A stretch of DNA of 64,000 nucleotides from Cymodocea nodosa (GCA_036874045.1 JAZBRI010000003.1:3732501-3796500); one strand, 5' to 3'; shown: positions 11,538 to 25,400, numbered from the stretch's first letter. Notes: generated by a model from the sequence alone, not told the origin. Numbers and translations are program-made.

Positions 11538-13341
11538 GATTTTTAACATAGTTTCACGAAAGTATCTTTAAATATGATAACACAATAATCTCCGTTTCAT
11601 CAAATTATTAGTAACGAAATATTCAAAGCCTGAACCCATAAACACGAGATTCTAGTTGGACATTATATCACATGTAGCAAGGATGTGATTTATAAATGGC
11701 ATGGCATATTCATGACTTAACAGTTGCAAAATTTAAGGCAAAACCTCTCAGGTTAAGTATTAGAATTGATCAACATGACTAAAAAGTGGCATGACATGAG
11801 TTCAATGGAAAACAACTTAGGTTATGTATCGCGGTTTGATTGATTAAGTAATGTAATCAGGTCAATTAACTGCTAATATGTTTGTTCCACTAATGGAACA
11901 CATGATCCATGTTTCAATTAACCAATCTACTTGGAAGATTAAAAATCTTTTATTATTTATTTATTTTAATCTTTATGTAATTTTCAATTATTAGTTAGTC
12001 AATTAATTTGATCATGTGCAATTAAATGGTTAATTGTTAATTGAACTAACTTTTATCGAGTACATTAACTCTTAGGACCCTTAGTTGAGTATATGGATCT
12101 TGGATCCATATTCTATACATACTTGTATATATACTCTTCTAATGTAATGAATAACCCTAATCCTTTCTCATTTTCTCTAATCCTTCTTCTTAATTTAGTA
12201 TCAGAGTAAGGTTTAGATCGACCATTATTGCTTGCCCTCACTTCCTCATTTTCTAATAATATACCAACTCGAAAAATGGAAGTGTGAAATCTACATTTCA
12301 ATAAATTGTCTCAAACTGATTATCCAATCTATATAGAAGATAATAAACATTTTATTATTTTATCTTTTTTATTCTTTATCTATCACTTTGATAGTAATAA
12401 TAAAAATTTGTTAGCAAGTTTTAACTAGATGGTTGGAAATGATAATGATCGTAGTTCAATTCATTAAATGATTTATGTTATTTCTAATTATTATTTAGTG
12501 AATTTGACCATGGATAGTTAAAATGTAAATCATTAACTAAAGTAATTTTTGTCAAATTAGTTAATAATTAATTGTTAAGTTATGGGGTCATTTAACAAAT
12601 TGACTTTGGTTAATCCAATAATAGTTAGGTTGGGTAAGTGAATTGGTGAGAATATGGAAGGAGACGATGTTGTAGGGTGAGGATGTACGAGGAGACGACA
12701 TCGCACGTGAGGATGTGGAAAGAGACGATGTCACAAGGTAAAGATGCATGAGGAGACGATGTCATAGGCGAAAATGTGGAAAGAGACAATGCTGTAGGGC
12801 AAGAATATTTGAGGAGACGACGTTGTAAGGTAAAGATGTGCGAGGAGATGACGTTGTAGGTGAGGATGCAGAAAGAGATGATGCTATAAGGCGATGATAC
12901 ATGAAGATGCGTGAGGAGACGATGTCATGACGGAATGACGTTGCAAGGTGAAGATGTGTGAAGATATGATGTTGCAAGTGAAGATGTAGAAAGAGACAAT
13001 GCAATAGGGCGATGATACATGAGAATGTGTGAGAAGAAGATACTACGATAGGATGAAGATGTGTGAAGGAGAGACGAGAGCAAGACACGAATAAGAAATT
13101 TTCGTTGTTTTAACCTCATGTGTGGTCAAAAAATGATAAAAATCTAGTATACAACATGCCTTTTATATAACTGAAAATGAAGAAAAAAATTTTAGATGTA
13201 CAAACAATTAGAAAATAACAAAAAATTTTCCATCAATTTTATTTCTAACATTTTTCATCAGGTACAACACCCTCTAAAGCTCATCTCGTTCACTCGAGCT
13301 TCAACGGTGAGTCATGAAAAATTGACTTCCACGCGAATTTG
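11538..13341. repeat. Duplicated 1,804-base block, copy 2 (partner at 5543-7346)
   Basis: Equal in length to its partner and collinear throughout. Its right edge lies 134 bases beyond the stop codon of the minus-strand transporter gene, so the duplication ends at or in that gene's 3' flank. It carries the same possible LTR fragment (about 11880-12210) and minisatellite. Confidence 0.93.
12648..13072. repeat. Minisatellite, about 29-base unit (second array)
   Basis: Same unit and order as 6651-7076, with more single-base differences than the surrounding block. This fits the usual faster change of tandem arrays. Confidence 0.85.
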
Positions 13342-13474
13342 TCTTTTTCATCTTTCAACTATTCAGATACAAAAAATATTGAAGAGAGTGCATTAAACAG
13401 ACCTTCCAAAATCGACAACTGTTGGGGTGTTCGAAAACTTTGGAAAAAAAAAAAAGAACTCCTTTCAACCCCCT
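13342..13474 (-). other. 3' flank of the NFD4-like gene
   Basis: Sequence beyond the stop codon on the minus strand. It probably holds the 3' untranslated region; no poly-A signal could be placed with confidence. Confidence 0.4.
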
Positions 13475-15896
13475 TCAAGATTTACCATGATCGCTTGCGG
13501 CTTCCTTCTTGGTCCCCTTAGAAATGCATATCTTCCGGTACAAGGCTTTGGTCCTGACCGCCAGCACGATGTCCAACACGAACCCAAGCACGCACGCGAA
13601 GCACATGATGAGAAACACGAGCTTGTAGCAGTGCGCCCCTACGCAGGTGTTGCCACCGTCGGGCGACCTGGTGGCCTGCGCGTCGTAGAGAATCCCTGCC
13701 AGGAGGCCGGAGAAGAGGAAGGAGCCGAAGGGAAGATTTAAGATGAGGATGTTGTAGATCAGCCCGTAGTACTTGAGGCCGAAAAGCTCCGACGCCGTCG
13801 GCACCGTGATGGCCAGACGGATTCCGTAGCAGAGACCGACGATGATGGAGCCAAGGTAGAGTGATCCAGGAAAGGCGAAGGCCATCAAAACGTAGCCCAC
13901 TGCCATGAGGACCTGCGACGCTGCATTCCACGTCGGCCTTGGCGTCGCACTTCTCCTGGGGTTCAAAAATAAGAATAACAAACCCTTTAAAATTTTCACC
14001 ATCGATGTAAATACGATTTATAAGTTTTTATACGAATAGCATTCAAATTCATTTTTATAGTGGTTAATTTTTAAATTCATTAATATTTAAATTTTATCAT
14101 TCATCTGAGTAACGAAATTATTACACTCAATTATTCTATTTATTTAAATAATGTTCGATATGGCACGAATCATTAATTTATAGAAGGAAGAAGAGTTGAC
14201 GTACACGTTAAAATCTCGTAATTTAAGGTATCCTCTAGCACGCGCGGTTATAAATAAATAAATAAATAAAAGAAGAGACGGAAATAAATCGTCGTCGTGC
14301 GTACTTGATAAAGTACTCGGAGATCGTGCCGGCGCCGATTCTGCCGAAGAAGCCGAATATGCTAAACATGGACACGAAGATGGAGACCTCGGCGTATCCC
14401 ATGGCCACGCCGATCTGCCCCAGGTTGTTTTGGACGGCCAACCCCGTCCCCACGCCGCAGAGGAACGAAACGAACAGAACCCAGAACTCCAACGTCACCA
14501 CCACCTGCATTATGCTGTGGTCCTCCCCGATCTCCGGCCGACCACGGACGACGATGCTCTCTTGGGCATCGGCCTTTTCTACTTGCTGCTGCCGACGGTC
14601 GTCTTCTTCTGGGAGAAGGGGATCCCTCAGAGAAGAAGAAGGAGAGAGAATGGAAGACGCCGTCGGTGGAGTAGGCGCCGACTGCCGGTGGTAGACCGTG
14701 GTGTAGATTGGAACCCCTATCGGGACCGCGATAAGTACGAGGAGTCCTACGGCGAAAGCCCTGTGGAACAATTCTCCTTTTCCTATTTCCATGGTGCTGA
14801 AGTATTGCCTTCCAAACATGTCGTAGGACAGGAGGTAGAAGGCGATCACAATCGCCACCACGCTGAAGAACGACAAGTACCTGCATTCGTAACCCATTAA
14901 TCGATCGTTCTTGTTCCCTTTCTTTTCCTTTGAGACCATCCATACTGCTTCGGCCGTCCATGATCTTGATTGATTTGATCAGACCGCAGTAAAACGAAAA
15001 CAAACAAAGGGAATAAGCGTGGATGGTACGCACCGGGTGTCGTCCTTGTCTTGTTGATGAAGGTCGTCCTTTGTTGCGTTCCGATGGTCGTCGGGGATCT
15101 CGTAGAGGAAGAACATGGCAGCCAAGCAGACAACGAGGGGGACGATTGCCAGCATGAGCAAGAAGAAAGAAGGGCTGTCGTTGAAGAGAGCAGCGCAGAG
15201 GTCGGTGAAGATGGCCGTGCTCAGACCCACGTAGCCCTTCAGTATTCCCGACACAGGTCCCCTGTTCCGGTGGAAGTTCCTGATGCATGTGACCAGAACG
15301 GCCGTGTTCATCCACGTCGTGCTGTTGCCACCCATGCAGAGAAACACGCACATCTGCGACAGAAATAATTAAATCCTTTAAAACTCACTGCCCACCAAAA
15401 AAACCAGAGTAATCATCAAAACATATCGCCTGGGGTTTGTCTTGTTCACCAGCCAGTAAGGCAGAGGACGGATGGTTCGGGACACCACCAGCCACTGGGC
15501 GCCGTAGCCGACGAGGCCCTCGAGGGAGCCGATGAGGAGAATGACGTAGGTGGGGATGCTGTCGGAGGCGAGGCCGGCGAGGAGACCGAAGGCTTTACCC
15601 ACGTCCTTGGCCACGGAGAGTTCGTTGAGCTGGACCTGGTTCAGACCCATGAGCATCTTCAGCGCGTGGGAGTAGTTGGAGAAGGTGTAGTTGTTGCCCG
15701 ATATCATTTGCACCCACACCGCCGTGACGAACCCCAGCCACCTCCCGGCGTGCGTCCCAGGCGACAGCATCCCCAGGCGGCTACCTCCGCCGAACATCCT
15801 ACTGGTATCCTTTGACGGGAGCAAAACAGGGGCAAACCTGAAAACCAAACTGAAACTACGATCAAAAGGTAAAGGGATGTTGACGATTGGCGCCAT
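13475..15896 (-). CDS. NFD4-like protein (nodulin-like / major facilitator family membrane transporter)
   Basis: Four exons on the minus strand: 15896-15450, 15353-15034, 14880-14305 and 13955-13475, all joined by GT-AG introns with phases that keep one frame to the stop. The ATG at 15896 gives 607 residues; the ATG at 15797 (MFGGGSRL) gives 574 and looks more natural. Exon 1 has the nodulin-like start (GRWLGFVTAVWVQMISGNNY and TFSNYSHALK). Exon 2 has MGGNSTTWMNTAVLVTCIRN and GPVSGILKGYVGLSTAI. Exon 3 has a hydrophilic loop (SSSLRDPLLPEEDD) and then GVGTGLAVQNNLGQIG. Exon 4 has GLCYGIRLAITVPTASELFG and GGNTCVGAHCYKLVF. This is the family of Arabidopsis NUCLEAR FUSION DEFECTIVE 4, multi-pass membrane proteins of poorly known substrate. 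Coding GC is much higher than in the neighbouring APE2 gene. Residues matching family positions look intact. The exact substrate and membrane cannot be told from sequence. Confidence 0.93.
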
Positions 15897-16277
15897 ATAA
15901 TCGGACCTCGATATAATCGGATCCTTGGAACTTTCCGCGGTTCCGTTATAACAGAATTATCTTTTTTTTGATATTTAAATAAATTGCACTCATACCTTAA
16001 AGATGCATATTTGTTTAAATTAACAAATTAAACAAAAAATTTTCAAAATAGAAATGATGCATAATATTTTTTAATTTCCAAGATATTTTCGTCAAATAAA
16101 TGTGTGATGGAATATTATTATAAAAATAAAATGAATAATTCAAAGTCATAAATTTAGCTTACGGATGTACTTTTTTTAATGAATTATAAAACATTAACTT
16201 CATTTTTTTTTTAAATTACTATTTTAAGAAATACGGGTACAAGAAGCCGCCGCAGGGAGTTGCCGCAAGTGTGGCAA
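15897..16277. promoter_or_regulatory. Divergent intergenic region between NFD4-like and APE2 genes
   Basis: The two genes start head to head with about 380 bases between their outermost start codons (480 if the transporter starts at 15797). The region is strongly AT-rich except at its edges. A direct repeat of ATATAATCGGA lies at about 15895-15922, next to the transporter start. No clear TATA box in a fixed position for either gene. A shared promoter is an inference from spacing only. Confidence 0.55.
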
Positions 16278-16478
16278 ATGGAGACCGCCGAATCGGAAGG
16301 GGGGAGAGAGAATGAGATGCCGGGAATGGGAATGGAAGGAGGGCAGGAGGCGAGCTTCGAGACGTCTGGCCTGAAGATCGTGACCTACAACGTCAACGGG
16401 CTGCGATCGAGGGTTTCTCAGCATGGCTCCCTCCTCAAGCTCCTCAATTCCCTCGACGCCGACATCATCTGCTTTCAG
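16278..16478 (+). CDS. APE2: APE2 exon 1
   Basis: Residues 1-67, ending ...DADIICFQ before donor GTTAAC. It contains the first EEP motif ([15 protein letters not shown]). The N-terminal ~31 residues are acidic, glycine- and methionine-rich and not conserved in the family. Confidence 0.93.
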
Positions 16479-19400
16479 GTTAACATCTTACCTCTCCTTG
16501 ATCATTTCATCTATTGATTTGGGGTTTTTTTGAGGTTTTCTTTGAACTTTCAGTACATGTCCGACTATTTTTTGTAGTATGACAGGAAGCTTTTCTTTTG
16601 CACGACTATAATAACACTGCCATCTGTACAGACATAGTAGAGCATTATGGAGAAAACTGATTTGCTCATCTGTGGCTTATTCTCTTTTGTTTTGCTTCTC
16701 CTTGAAGCATGTTATGCTTCCTTTTTTGGACCTGTAATTCGCTGCTTAAACTCCTTGCTCGCTGTGTTTACGTAGCTGGGTACTTTTATGTAATCTATCC
16801 TTTTAAATTTTCCAAAAATAAATAATAACACTGCTATCGGGCTTTCGTCTGTGAATGGACAATGGACCTTTTAAACATGATGTTAGTGATATGAACTATT
16901 AGGTACGAGACTAATATCGATGGTATGGGACATCATGTGGTCTAGAAAGAGGAGTGAACTCTCCTCTCTATCATACTGGCCTTTTAGTCTTGGTTCTCTC
17001 TGATTGGTTTTGTTACAAAATGTCAAAGTCACACGATCTGAATCGAGTCTTGCATGGAGTGAGGACCTACTCATTTGTGACTTGAGGGTTGAAGGGGTGC
17101 TTAAATGTTTAGTGTGGGCCATCGACAGGGATGCCGATATAAGAAGTATGGTAGGGAGTGATATAGACTATTGTGTATGAGACTAAGGTGGTGTTTGTGC
17201 ATTTGAAATTCATTGGAATTGAATTGAATGAAATTAAATTCCAAAATCTAAGGTGTTTGTATGTCTAGAATTCACAGGAATTAAAATCCAATCACTTCAA
17301 GATATAAATACCCCTTATAATTGGGTGTCAAAAATCATTTCTGATCCCCAACCTTCAAATCACATGGAATGAGTCCTTTCACTCATGCACTCATCAATGC
17401 CATTGTCCAAAAAGTTTGTGTTGTTGACACCATTGCCTGTTCACGTACAACCCCTGCACTTTGATTCCCCTCTTCCCATTGACTTGTGCCGTCCACTTGT
17501 GTTTGTTTGTGTCTCCTCCATGTTGGTTGTCTCGTTCGTTTGCTCTTGTTTGAAAGTTTGTGCAAGCGTCTACTTGTCTCTTTTGTGTTAGTTGTCGAAG
17601 TTTGTTTGCTTGCGTTTAGAAATTTATGTGAGTGTTTGCAAGTTTTGATGCTTATTGAGGTTTGTTCGCTTGTGCCATTTGTTTGTTTGCTTGTTGTTGT
17701 CAGAGGAGGAAGAGAAAGGTTGGGGAAGAAGAAAGAAAAAAAAAGAAAATGAAAAGAAGAAAATAAAATAAATAAGAAGAAAGAGAAAGAAAGAAAAAAA
17801 ATGAAAACAAAGAAAATTAAAAGGAAGAAGAAGGAAGAAAAATAAGAAATTAATAGATATTATGACTCATTTTCAATGTCTTGTATTACAATTTTTTTGT
17901 ACTTATATAATATTTACTTTTATGACATTGTGTTTTAATTTTATTATGCACATTTATTTCCAATTTATGATAATTGAAGTTTTATTAGAGGGTTAATGAC
18001 ATTAATATCAAATTAATGGAAATGATAATTTTAAATTATTAGTATTAAAGTTAAATTTAATAAATAAATTAAAATTCAAATCTATTTATTTGAATTCTTT
18101 TGCTTTCTAACATGTGTACAAACATTCAAAATTTAAATTTTATTACATTTTAAACATACATAAACACACAAATTTCCATTTCTGATAGATTTTAAGAATT
18201 CAATTTTGATATATTCATTTCTAATTAATTTTAAGTTAGTTAAGGGGCGAACAAGAGGAATGAGAAAATGTATTCATTAAGAATTAAGGTACAAGATTAA
18301 GGGGATTAAATACCCATTACACAATTAGATATTCATTTAGGGTTTGTTTGTGCACTTAGAATTTGAATTCTACAAAATTTGACAAAAAAAATTCAAAATT
18401 CGGGTATTTGTGTAAACTCAGGAATTTGATGAAAATTGATATTTAGGTGTTTGTATACATAATAGAATTGAACATAATTAATTTTTAATGAAGTAAAGTA
18501 ATGAATTGAAGTAATTAGTAAAAATGTAATCAAGGAATTAATTACTTACATTAATCAATTGACATATTATTAAATTAAATATTTATATATCATTTATTAA
18601 TTAATTAAGCATGTCATTATTATATTTAGATGATCCATCTATTCCATGTATTTTGATGAAATTACATTATATATATATATATATAAACTTTACTCAATAC
18701 AATTTTTTAGTTGTAACTTATGTGGTTATAAATAATTATAGATATGAAATTACTTTGTATGTACTAGTTTAGAGTGATGTTCTCCATGTTGGGGACGATG
18801 ACGATGAGGGAGTTGGGGTTGGCATAGAGGAGGTTCTTGGTGAGGTCGACGGAGATGAGTCCAACAATGCATCTCATGTTGTTAAGGTTGTAGGTCTTGA
18901 CGTCCTCCCACATCCATTTATATAAATTTTTTCCTTTTTTTTTTAATAAAAAAGCCAAAGGACGTTTAAAGCTGTGCTTTGGTTAGACCCAATTTTCTTT
19001 TTAAAATTTTTCTTTTTTTTATTACTTTGTATTACATACTTAAAGTATTATAATACTCTGTATTATCAAGTGTGACATTTGTCAAGGTTCGCTGATGATT
19101 TTTCCTAGATCTACAATGGGCAACCCATTTTATAGTTCTGCTATTCGTTTTTTTTCTCTAATATGTTTCATCTTAGAAACTCTTTTTTTCAATTTTAGAT
19201 CATTAAAACCCTATGACATCCTTCGATCTGCAACATTCATCAATTTCATAAAAAATGGAGTAAGAGCATCTTCATTTTTGCATTATTTCAACAAGAGGAG
19301 CTTGATTGGAGGTGGAATGGTAGGACTTGATTGGAAGGCGTTGATTGGGGAGGGCGACATTGGAGGAGCCTTGATTGGGGAGGGCTTGAGACTGTAGGAG

Positions 19401-22400
19401 AGCTGGCAAGCAAGCAAGAGGTGGAATGCTACAACTAGGAGCTTGTCTGGGGTCGTATTAGCGAGACTAGAGAGGAGCATTGGGCATTTGGGATCGAACG
19501 ACAAGCGGAAGCTACGAGTGGACCGTAGGCAAGCACGACACAGAGAGGAACGTTGGACACTTGTGATCGGACGACAGGAACAGAACATTGCAACAGGGAG
19601 CGAGAGGGGTTTGAAGCTGCAAGGGTCAGGAGGGGTCGAAAGTTGCAAAGGTTGGGCAAGCTAGAAAAGTGAATTCACACTTTTTGGGTTGGAAATTCAT
19701 TTTCCTAATTTTTACACTGTTTTGGAATTCAAATTCTCAAGGACAAACACCCCTTACTTAGAATCTGGTGGAAAAAAATTTCAATTGTGCTAAATTCCAA
19801 GTGCACAAACCCTTACCTTAAGCTTAAATGGATATTCAACTATTACAAACATTCTCTAACACTTCCCTTCAAGTTAGAGTATATATATTAAGTATGCCCA
19901 ATTTATCACAAAGATGTTCAAAAACTCGTACACCTAATCCTTTGGTGAGAATATCTACAACTTGATCTTCAGAGTGAACAAAAGGTGTTGAAACAATCCC
20001 TTTGGCAATATTGTCTTGGATGAAATGATAATCTTCCTCAACATGTTTGGTTCTCTTATGAAAAATGAGATTGCTAGCAATGTAAATAACTGCTTGGTTG
20101 TTGTAATATATAGGTATAAGAACATTCACTTTAACTCCTAGCTTGAACAATAACACCTTGAGCCAAATGAGTTCAGAAGTTGCATTGGACATGCTTTGAT
20201 ATTCTAGTTCAACACTTGACTTTGAAATAATGTTTGTTTCTTACTTCGTTGAGTAACCAGGTTCTCTCCAAGGTATGTTAAATATCCAAAGGTAGATTTT
20301 TTGTTGACCTTATCACTTGTATATCCAGCATCAGAAAAACCCATCACCTGTAAATGTCCATGTTTTGTATACATAGGGCCTTTCCCTAAGGTGTATTTAA
20401 CATAGGCAAGAACTTTGACAACTCCTTGTTAGTGAACCTCTCTCAAAGCATGCATGAATTGACTAAGAAGATTCACGACATAACTAATATCTGGTTGAGT
20501 GACTGTTAAGTAGATGAGCTTTCCAATGAGTCTTTTATACTTACCTGGATCATCATACTTAGGAGAGTCTTCATCCTATAACAAGTGATTCTATTTTATA
20601 GGAGTGCTCTCAGGTTTGCATCCTTGAAATCTTGTTTCTTTTAAAAGATTAAGTGTATACTTTCTCTGAGATAAAGATAGATGACCTTTAGAGTAGTCAA
20701 ACTCAATGCCAAGAAAATACCTTAGCTTTTCCATGTCTCTTGTGGCAAAGTTATGTTGTAAAAACTATTTAGTTTCTTCTTTGCCCTAAAGATCATCTCT
20801 AGTTAGTAGCATATCATTAATATAAACTGTAAAGATAACAATACCTCTTAAAGTAATGTTTAATAGAATGATTAACACTACAATTGTCAAAGCCATCACT
20901 CCATATGATTTTACTAAACTTTTCAAACCAAGCCTTTAGACTTTGTTTGAGTCCATAAAGTATCTTATGAAGCAAACAAACTTGGTTTTTCCCCTGAGCA
21001 ACATACCAAAGAGGTTGCTTTATGAAAACTTGTTTATCTAGATCACCATATGGAAAAGCATTTTTAAGATCAAGTTGGACAATAGGTCAAAAACTATTCA
21101 CCACCATAGAGAGAATCACTCGAACGGAGGCCAATTGAGAAATAGGAGAGAAAGTCTTAGTGTAATCAACCTCATATTGTTATGTGAAGCCATGAACCAC
21201 CAATCATGCCTTATGCCTTTTAACACTGCCATTTGGTTGATGTTTGATGGTGAAAATTCATCTGTAGGTGACAATATTGGTATCCATAGGTTGATGTGCT
21301 AATTCTCAAGTGTCATGAGAGAGAAGAGCTCCCATCTCTTCATCCATAGCTGTCTTCTAATAAAGAATTTGAAGAGTCTTGTGATGGATTTCTAGATAAA
21401 GACTCTGTGAAGATGGTTAAGGCAAACTTGTGGAAGGTATCGATAATGTTAGCATAGTTGATAACATTAGATAGGGGGTGATGTATGTAGGTGTGTGTGC
21501 TCTTGTGAAGAGCAATGAGAAATTCATGTTGAGTAAGGTCAGGAAAAGACTCACTATCAGGGCGGGAGGTTGGTTTAGGGGCAATTGGAGTATGTTGTTG
21601 TCAACTGTGAACCTACAAATGCTAGGGAGATCAATTATCTTGTACTGATTTTGCTTCAGGAGAGGCAATAGTGGATGATTGGCTACTAGGTAGGTTTACC
21701 GGTCCTGGAAGAGGAGTAGATATAGGATCTTCTGATGGAATTGCGCTAAAGTAGGGTTGTGACTCAAAAAAGGTGACATCCATTGATATACAATATTTTC
21801 TAATAGGTGGATGATATAGACGGTATCCTTTTCGAGTTCTCGAATATCCAATAAACATACATTTGATGACATGAGGAGACAACATGTCAAGATTAAGAGT
21901 TAGATCTTAAATGAAAGTAGTACACCTAAACATCTTTAGAGAGATAACAAACAAATCATGGTTAGAATAGAGCCATGCAAGAGGAGTATCACCTTCTAAA
22001 GGTGTTGAAGGCATCTTGTTAATGAGATAGACTCTAGTAAGGATGACATTAGACCATAAAATTTTAAGAACATTCACATGCAACATAAGTGTACGAGCTA
22101 CATCAAAAATATGGTGATGTTTTCTTAATCCCATTTGTTGGAAAGTATGAGGGTAAGTGGTTTGATGGATGATACTGGAGGAAGAATAAATAGATTGAAA
22201 ATCATGTTGCATGAACTTAAGAGCATTGTCAACATACAAAAGTTTTGGACAAATAGAAAATTGATTTTGTATTTCAACAAGAAATTTTTTGAATACATCA
22301 AGAACTTCATAATGGTTTTTTAATAGATACATCCAAGACACATAGGAAAAATCATCCACAAAAATAACATAATATTTGTGTCTAGTAGAGGATGTAATTC

Positions 22401-25400
22401 TACTTAGATCCTAAATAACACAATGAACAATTTCAAACATGGCAGAAGATGACACTAAGTGTAAATTCTTGAATGAAGCACGAGTATGTTTTCCAAATTG
22501 ACAAGATTCACATTCAAAAGAAGAAATAGAAATCTAGGATAGAGCTTGACGAAACTTGGCACATAAATAATGTGAAGAACTTGTTAGTTGGTTGACCTGT
22601 GCTTTCACTGTGTTGGGCAAATCAGTGGTGACCAACACAGATGGACTTGGAGCATGTTGACTGACATTTCATAATGTTGGCATGCACCCAAGTGTCATGT
22701 CAAGTTGTTGACGTTGGAGAGAACCAATACACATTATCAAAAAAAAAGAAAACTGATACATGTCAGCAACATGGAGTTCTGTGAAAGCAGCTTAAGGGGC
22801 AATAGTGGCATCTATATTCTTTAAAACCAAACAAAAATTCCAAAATGGGGGAAAAGAGAAATACAAGCTTGATCTTTCTACGTGGATGGGATTAGGGACC
22901 CATACTAATGTACTATACCATGTATATAATACATACACATCATAATTACATGTATGAAATACATAGTTACATACACATGTATGATTGCCATTTGGTCATA
23001 ATTAGGGCATGGGAGTGGTGGCTGGTGAATTGTAAACAGTAATCCAAATAAAATGCCTCTTGTTTGGATAAGTATAAATATTCCTGTTTACATTTTAAAT
23101 TCTTTGTCAGGAGACCAAACTATCAAGGCAAGACCTATCTGCTGATTTAGCCATGGCTGAGGGATATGAGTCCTTCTTTTCCTGCACTCGTACTTCAGAA
23201 AAGGGACGCACAAGCTACTCTGGTGATCATTTACATATTAACACTTTTATGGCATACTTTTCATGCTCTTATTTCTAATTTGCATCAAGATATACAAAAC
23301 ATGAATTCTGTTAGTATCTTTGTACTCAAAGTTTTAAGCTTATTGATAAATGCTTCACAAACAAGTGAATGGGAGGCTGGTTTACTTTGATATCAATGGT
23401 CTAAAAGACTTTGATAATGTATAGTCTTCTTTGTGATGTAAAATATCATAAAAAAGAGATTGTAGGATACATTATTTCCGTAAGTCTTACTTTAGAATTG
23501 TTGTATCATTGATTGGCAACTAAAATATTAGCATATCATTCTTTTATGTTGTAAACTGTTACATTAGAATAGTTTTTCATTTACTCATTTGGAAATTATG
23601 CTATTTGAATATAAATATATTAGTTAATGTTAAAGACTTTATTTATGCCTTGTGGTTATATGGGTTATCAGATAATTGTGTACTAGAGTAGCCTTAAGTC
23701 ACCTATATAAAAATGTTATCTTTTTTTAACAATAATACATACTGATTAGACATCTAAGATAAATGAATATCCATTTATACTCATTAAATATACCCACAAA
23801 ACGCACATACATACAAGATATAACATGGTTATAATCAAACCACTAACATTTGCCCTTAAGTTGGGCATAATATTAAACGTGCTTAGCTTGGTGCAAAGAT
23901 TCTCAAATATCCCTATACACAAACCCTTTGTAAGAATATCTGTGAGTTTATTTAAAGATTGATTGTAAGGTGTAGATGTTATGCCTTTAATCACCATATC
24001 CTATACAAAGTGATAGTTGACTTTTATGTACCACATTCATTTGTTGAAGGTCAGATTGTTGGTTATGAAAATTTCTATGTAGTTATTACAATGCATAAAC
24101 ATAAAGAGTACAAATTCTGAATCCAAATTGTTGTAGAAATAACTTTAATTACACCATTTCACATGCTGTGTGGGCCATCAATCAATATATAGTTTTTTTT
24201 TCTTTTGATGAAAACCCCCGATTTAGTCATGGGGTGGGAACCTATAAAATCAAAAAGGCCTAAGGGAGGGACTAGGCCTTACCCCAGAAAATAGGTTAGC
24301 TAACCCATTCACTCGATTACACTTAAGGTTGGTCAGAAAGTTTGCTTCCATAGTGACAAAATTATCAATCATGCAAGGCAGATCAACACACGATTTATAA
24401 ATCTTTGTAGGTATATGCTTCAAGGCCCCTTTTGCTAAAGCATTTGCACTTCCATTAGCTTCTTTAAAAACATGATAAATAATATTCACTTGTCTCCTTA
24501 GGCTTTGTAACTGGTCTCAGAAGGTGTGTGCTTGCCAACAAGAGTAGTCTTCTCCCAAAATCATTTGAATAGTCTATTTCGAGTCAACTTCAACAATGAT
24601 ATTTGCTAGATCCATCCCCATCTCCTTACAGATTTGAATGGCATCCACAATAGGTCTAAGTTTTATAGTTATAGGCGAGAGGTCTTGTTTTTTTATTGAT
24701 CATGTCACAACATTCATTGGAAGAGTTGTTGGCAACATGGAAGTAGCTTTTCATCTTGTTTATCTTTTGGCTAGAGATTTCTTGTTATTTGTTAAGAAAA
24801 TTTAAAGTTTGCTGGACATATTTCTTGCTACCATTAAGGAAAATTAATAAGTCATCAACAAACAAAAGATGTGAAATGAGAATATCCTCCCTTCTAGTGA
24901 AGTTCAGAATTGTAACTTTGGTTTCCACAAGATTTGCAAAACCTCTGCTAAGCACTTTCTCAGCTAGAATAAAGAAACTGGGAGATAGCAAATCACCTTG
25001 TCTGAAACCTTTGGATGTTGCAAAGAAGGACGTTGGGGAGCCATCAATAAGTACAACAAAATTGTTGAATTCCACACAACCCCTAATAATATTCACCCAT
25101 TTCTCATAAAAACCAAACTTCTTCAGAACTCTCACAAGAAAGGGCCACTCCAGTCTGCCATAAGTTTTTTCCATATCAATAACCAATATTTAGCTTTGGT
25201 ACTAGACCTGGAAATTACATTTTATTTTTTACTTTGTCATTTAACCAAACTGCCTCTAGCATATGTGCAAGCTCGATTTGCAAGCCTTAGAATTGTAGCA
25301 GATAAGAGGAAGATTGATGGTAATGCAAAAGTTTAGATGGGTGGGTGGAGAGTTGCATGGAGAATTAGAAGCCTGGAGTGTTTCTTCAACAATGGAAGAG

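Larger units (their letters stand above)
18241..22680 (-). mobile_element. Ty1/copia retrotransposon fossil (minus strand), 5' part missing
   Basis: The minus strand carries, from high to low coordinates, an integrase core (about 22650-21890), reverse transcriptase (about 21850-20230) and an RNase H end (20192-19869; residues such as [16 protein letters not shown]). A purine-rich tract then leads to a TGTTAGAG LTR start at about 19855. The LTR is split by the M2 element (18338-19822). No gag or second LTR was found. The copy is broken in many places and old. Confidence 0.85.

Noticed and set aside
5880-13341. Pair of LTRs formed by the two 1,804-base blocks
   Set aside because: The blocks lack TG...CA ends, target duplications, and a primer site between them; they contain a minisatellite. 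A segmental duplication fits better.
14430-14900. 156-codon plus-strand frame
   Set aside because: Antisense shadow of GC-rich transporter exon 3; basic, low-complexity composition.
14362-15351. 329-codon minus-strand open frame over the transporter
   Set aside because: It is a shadow in another frame that runs through two introns. The spliced frame gives the conserved NFD4-like protein.
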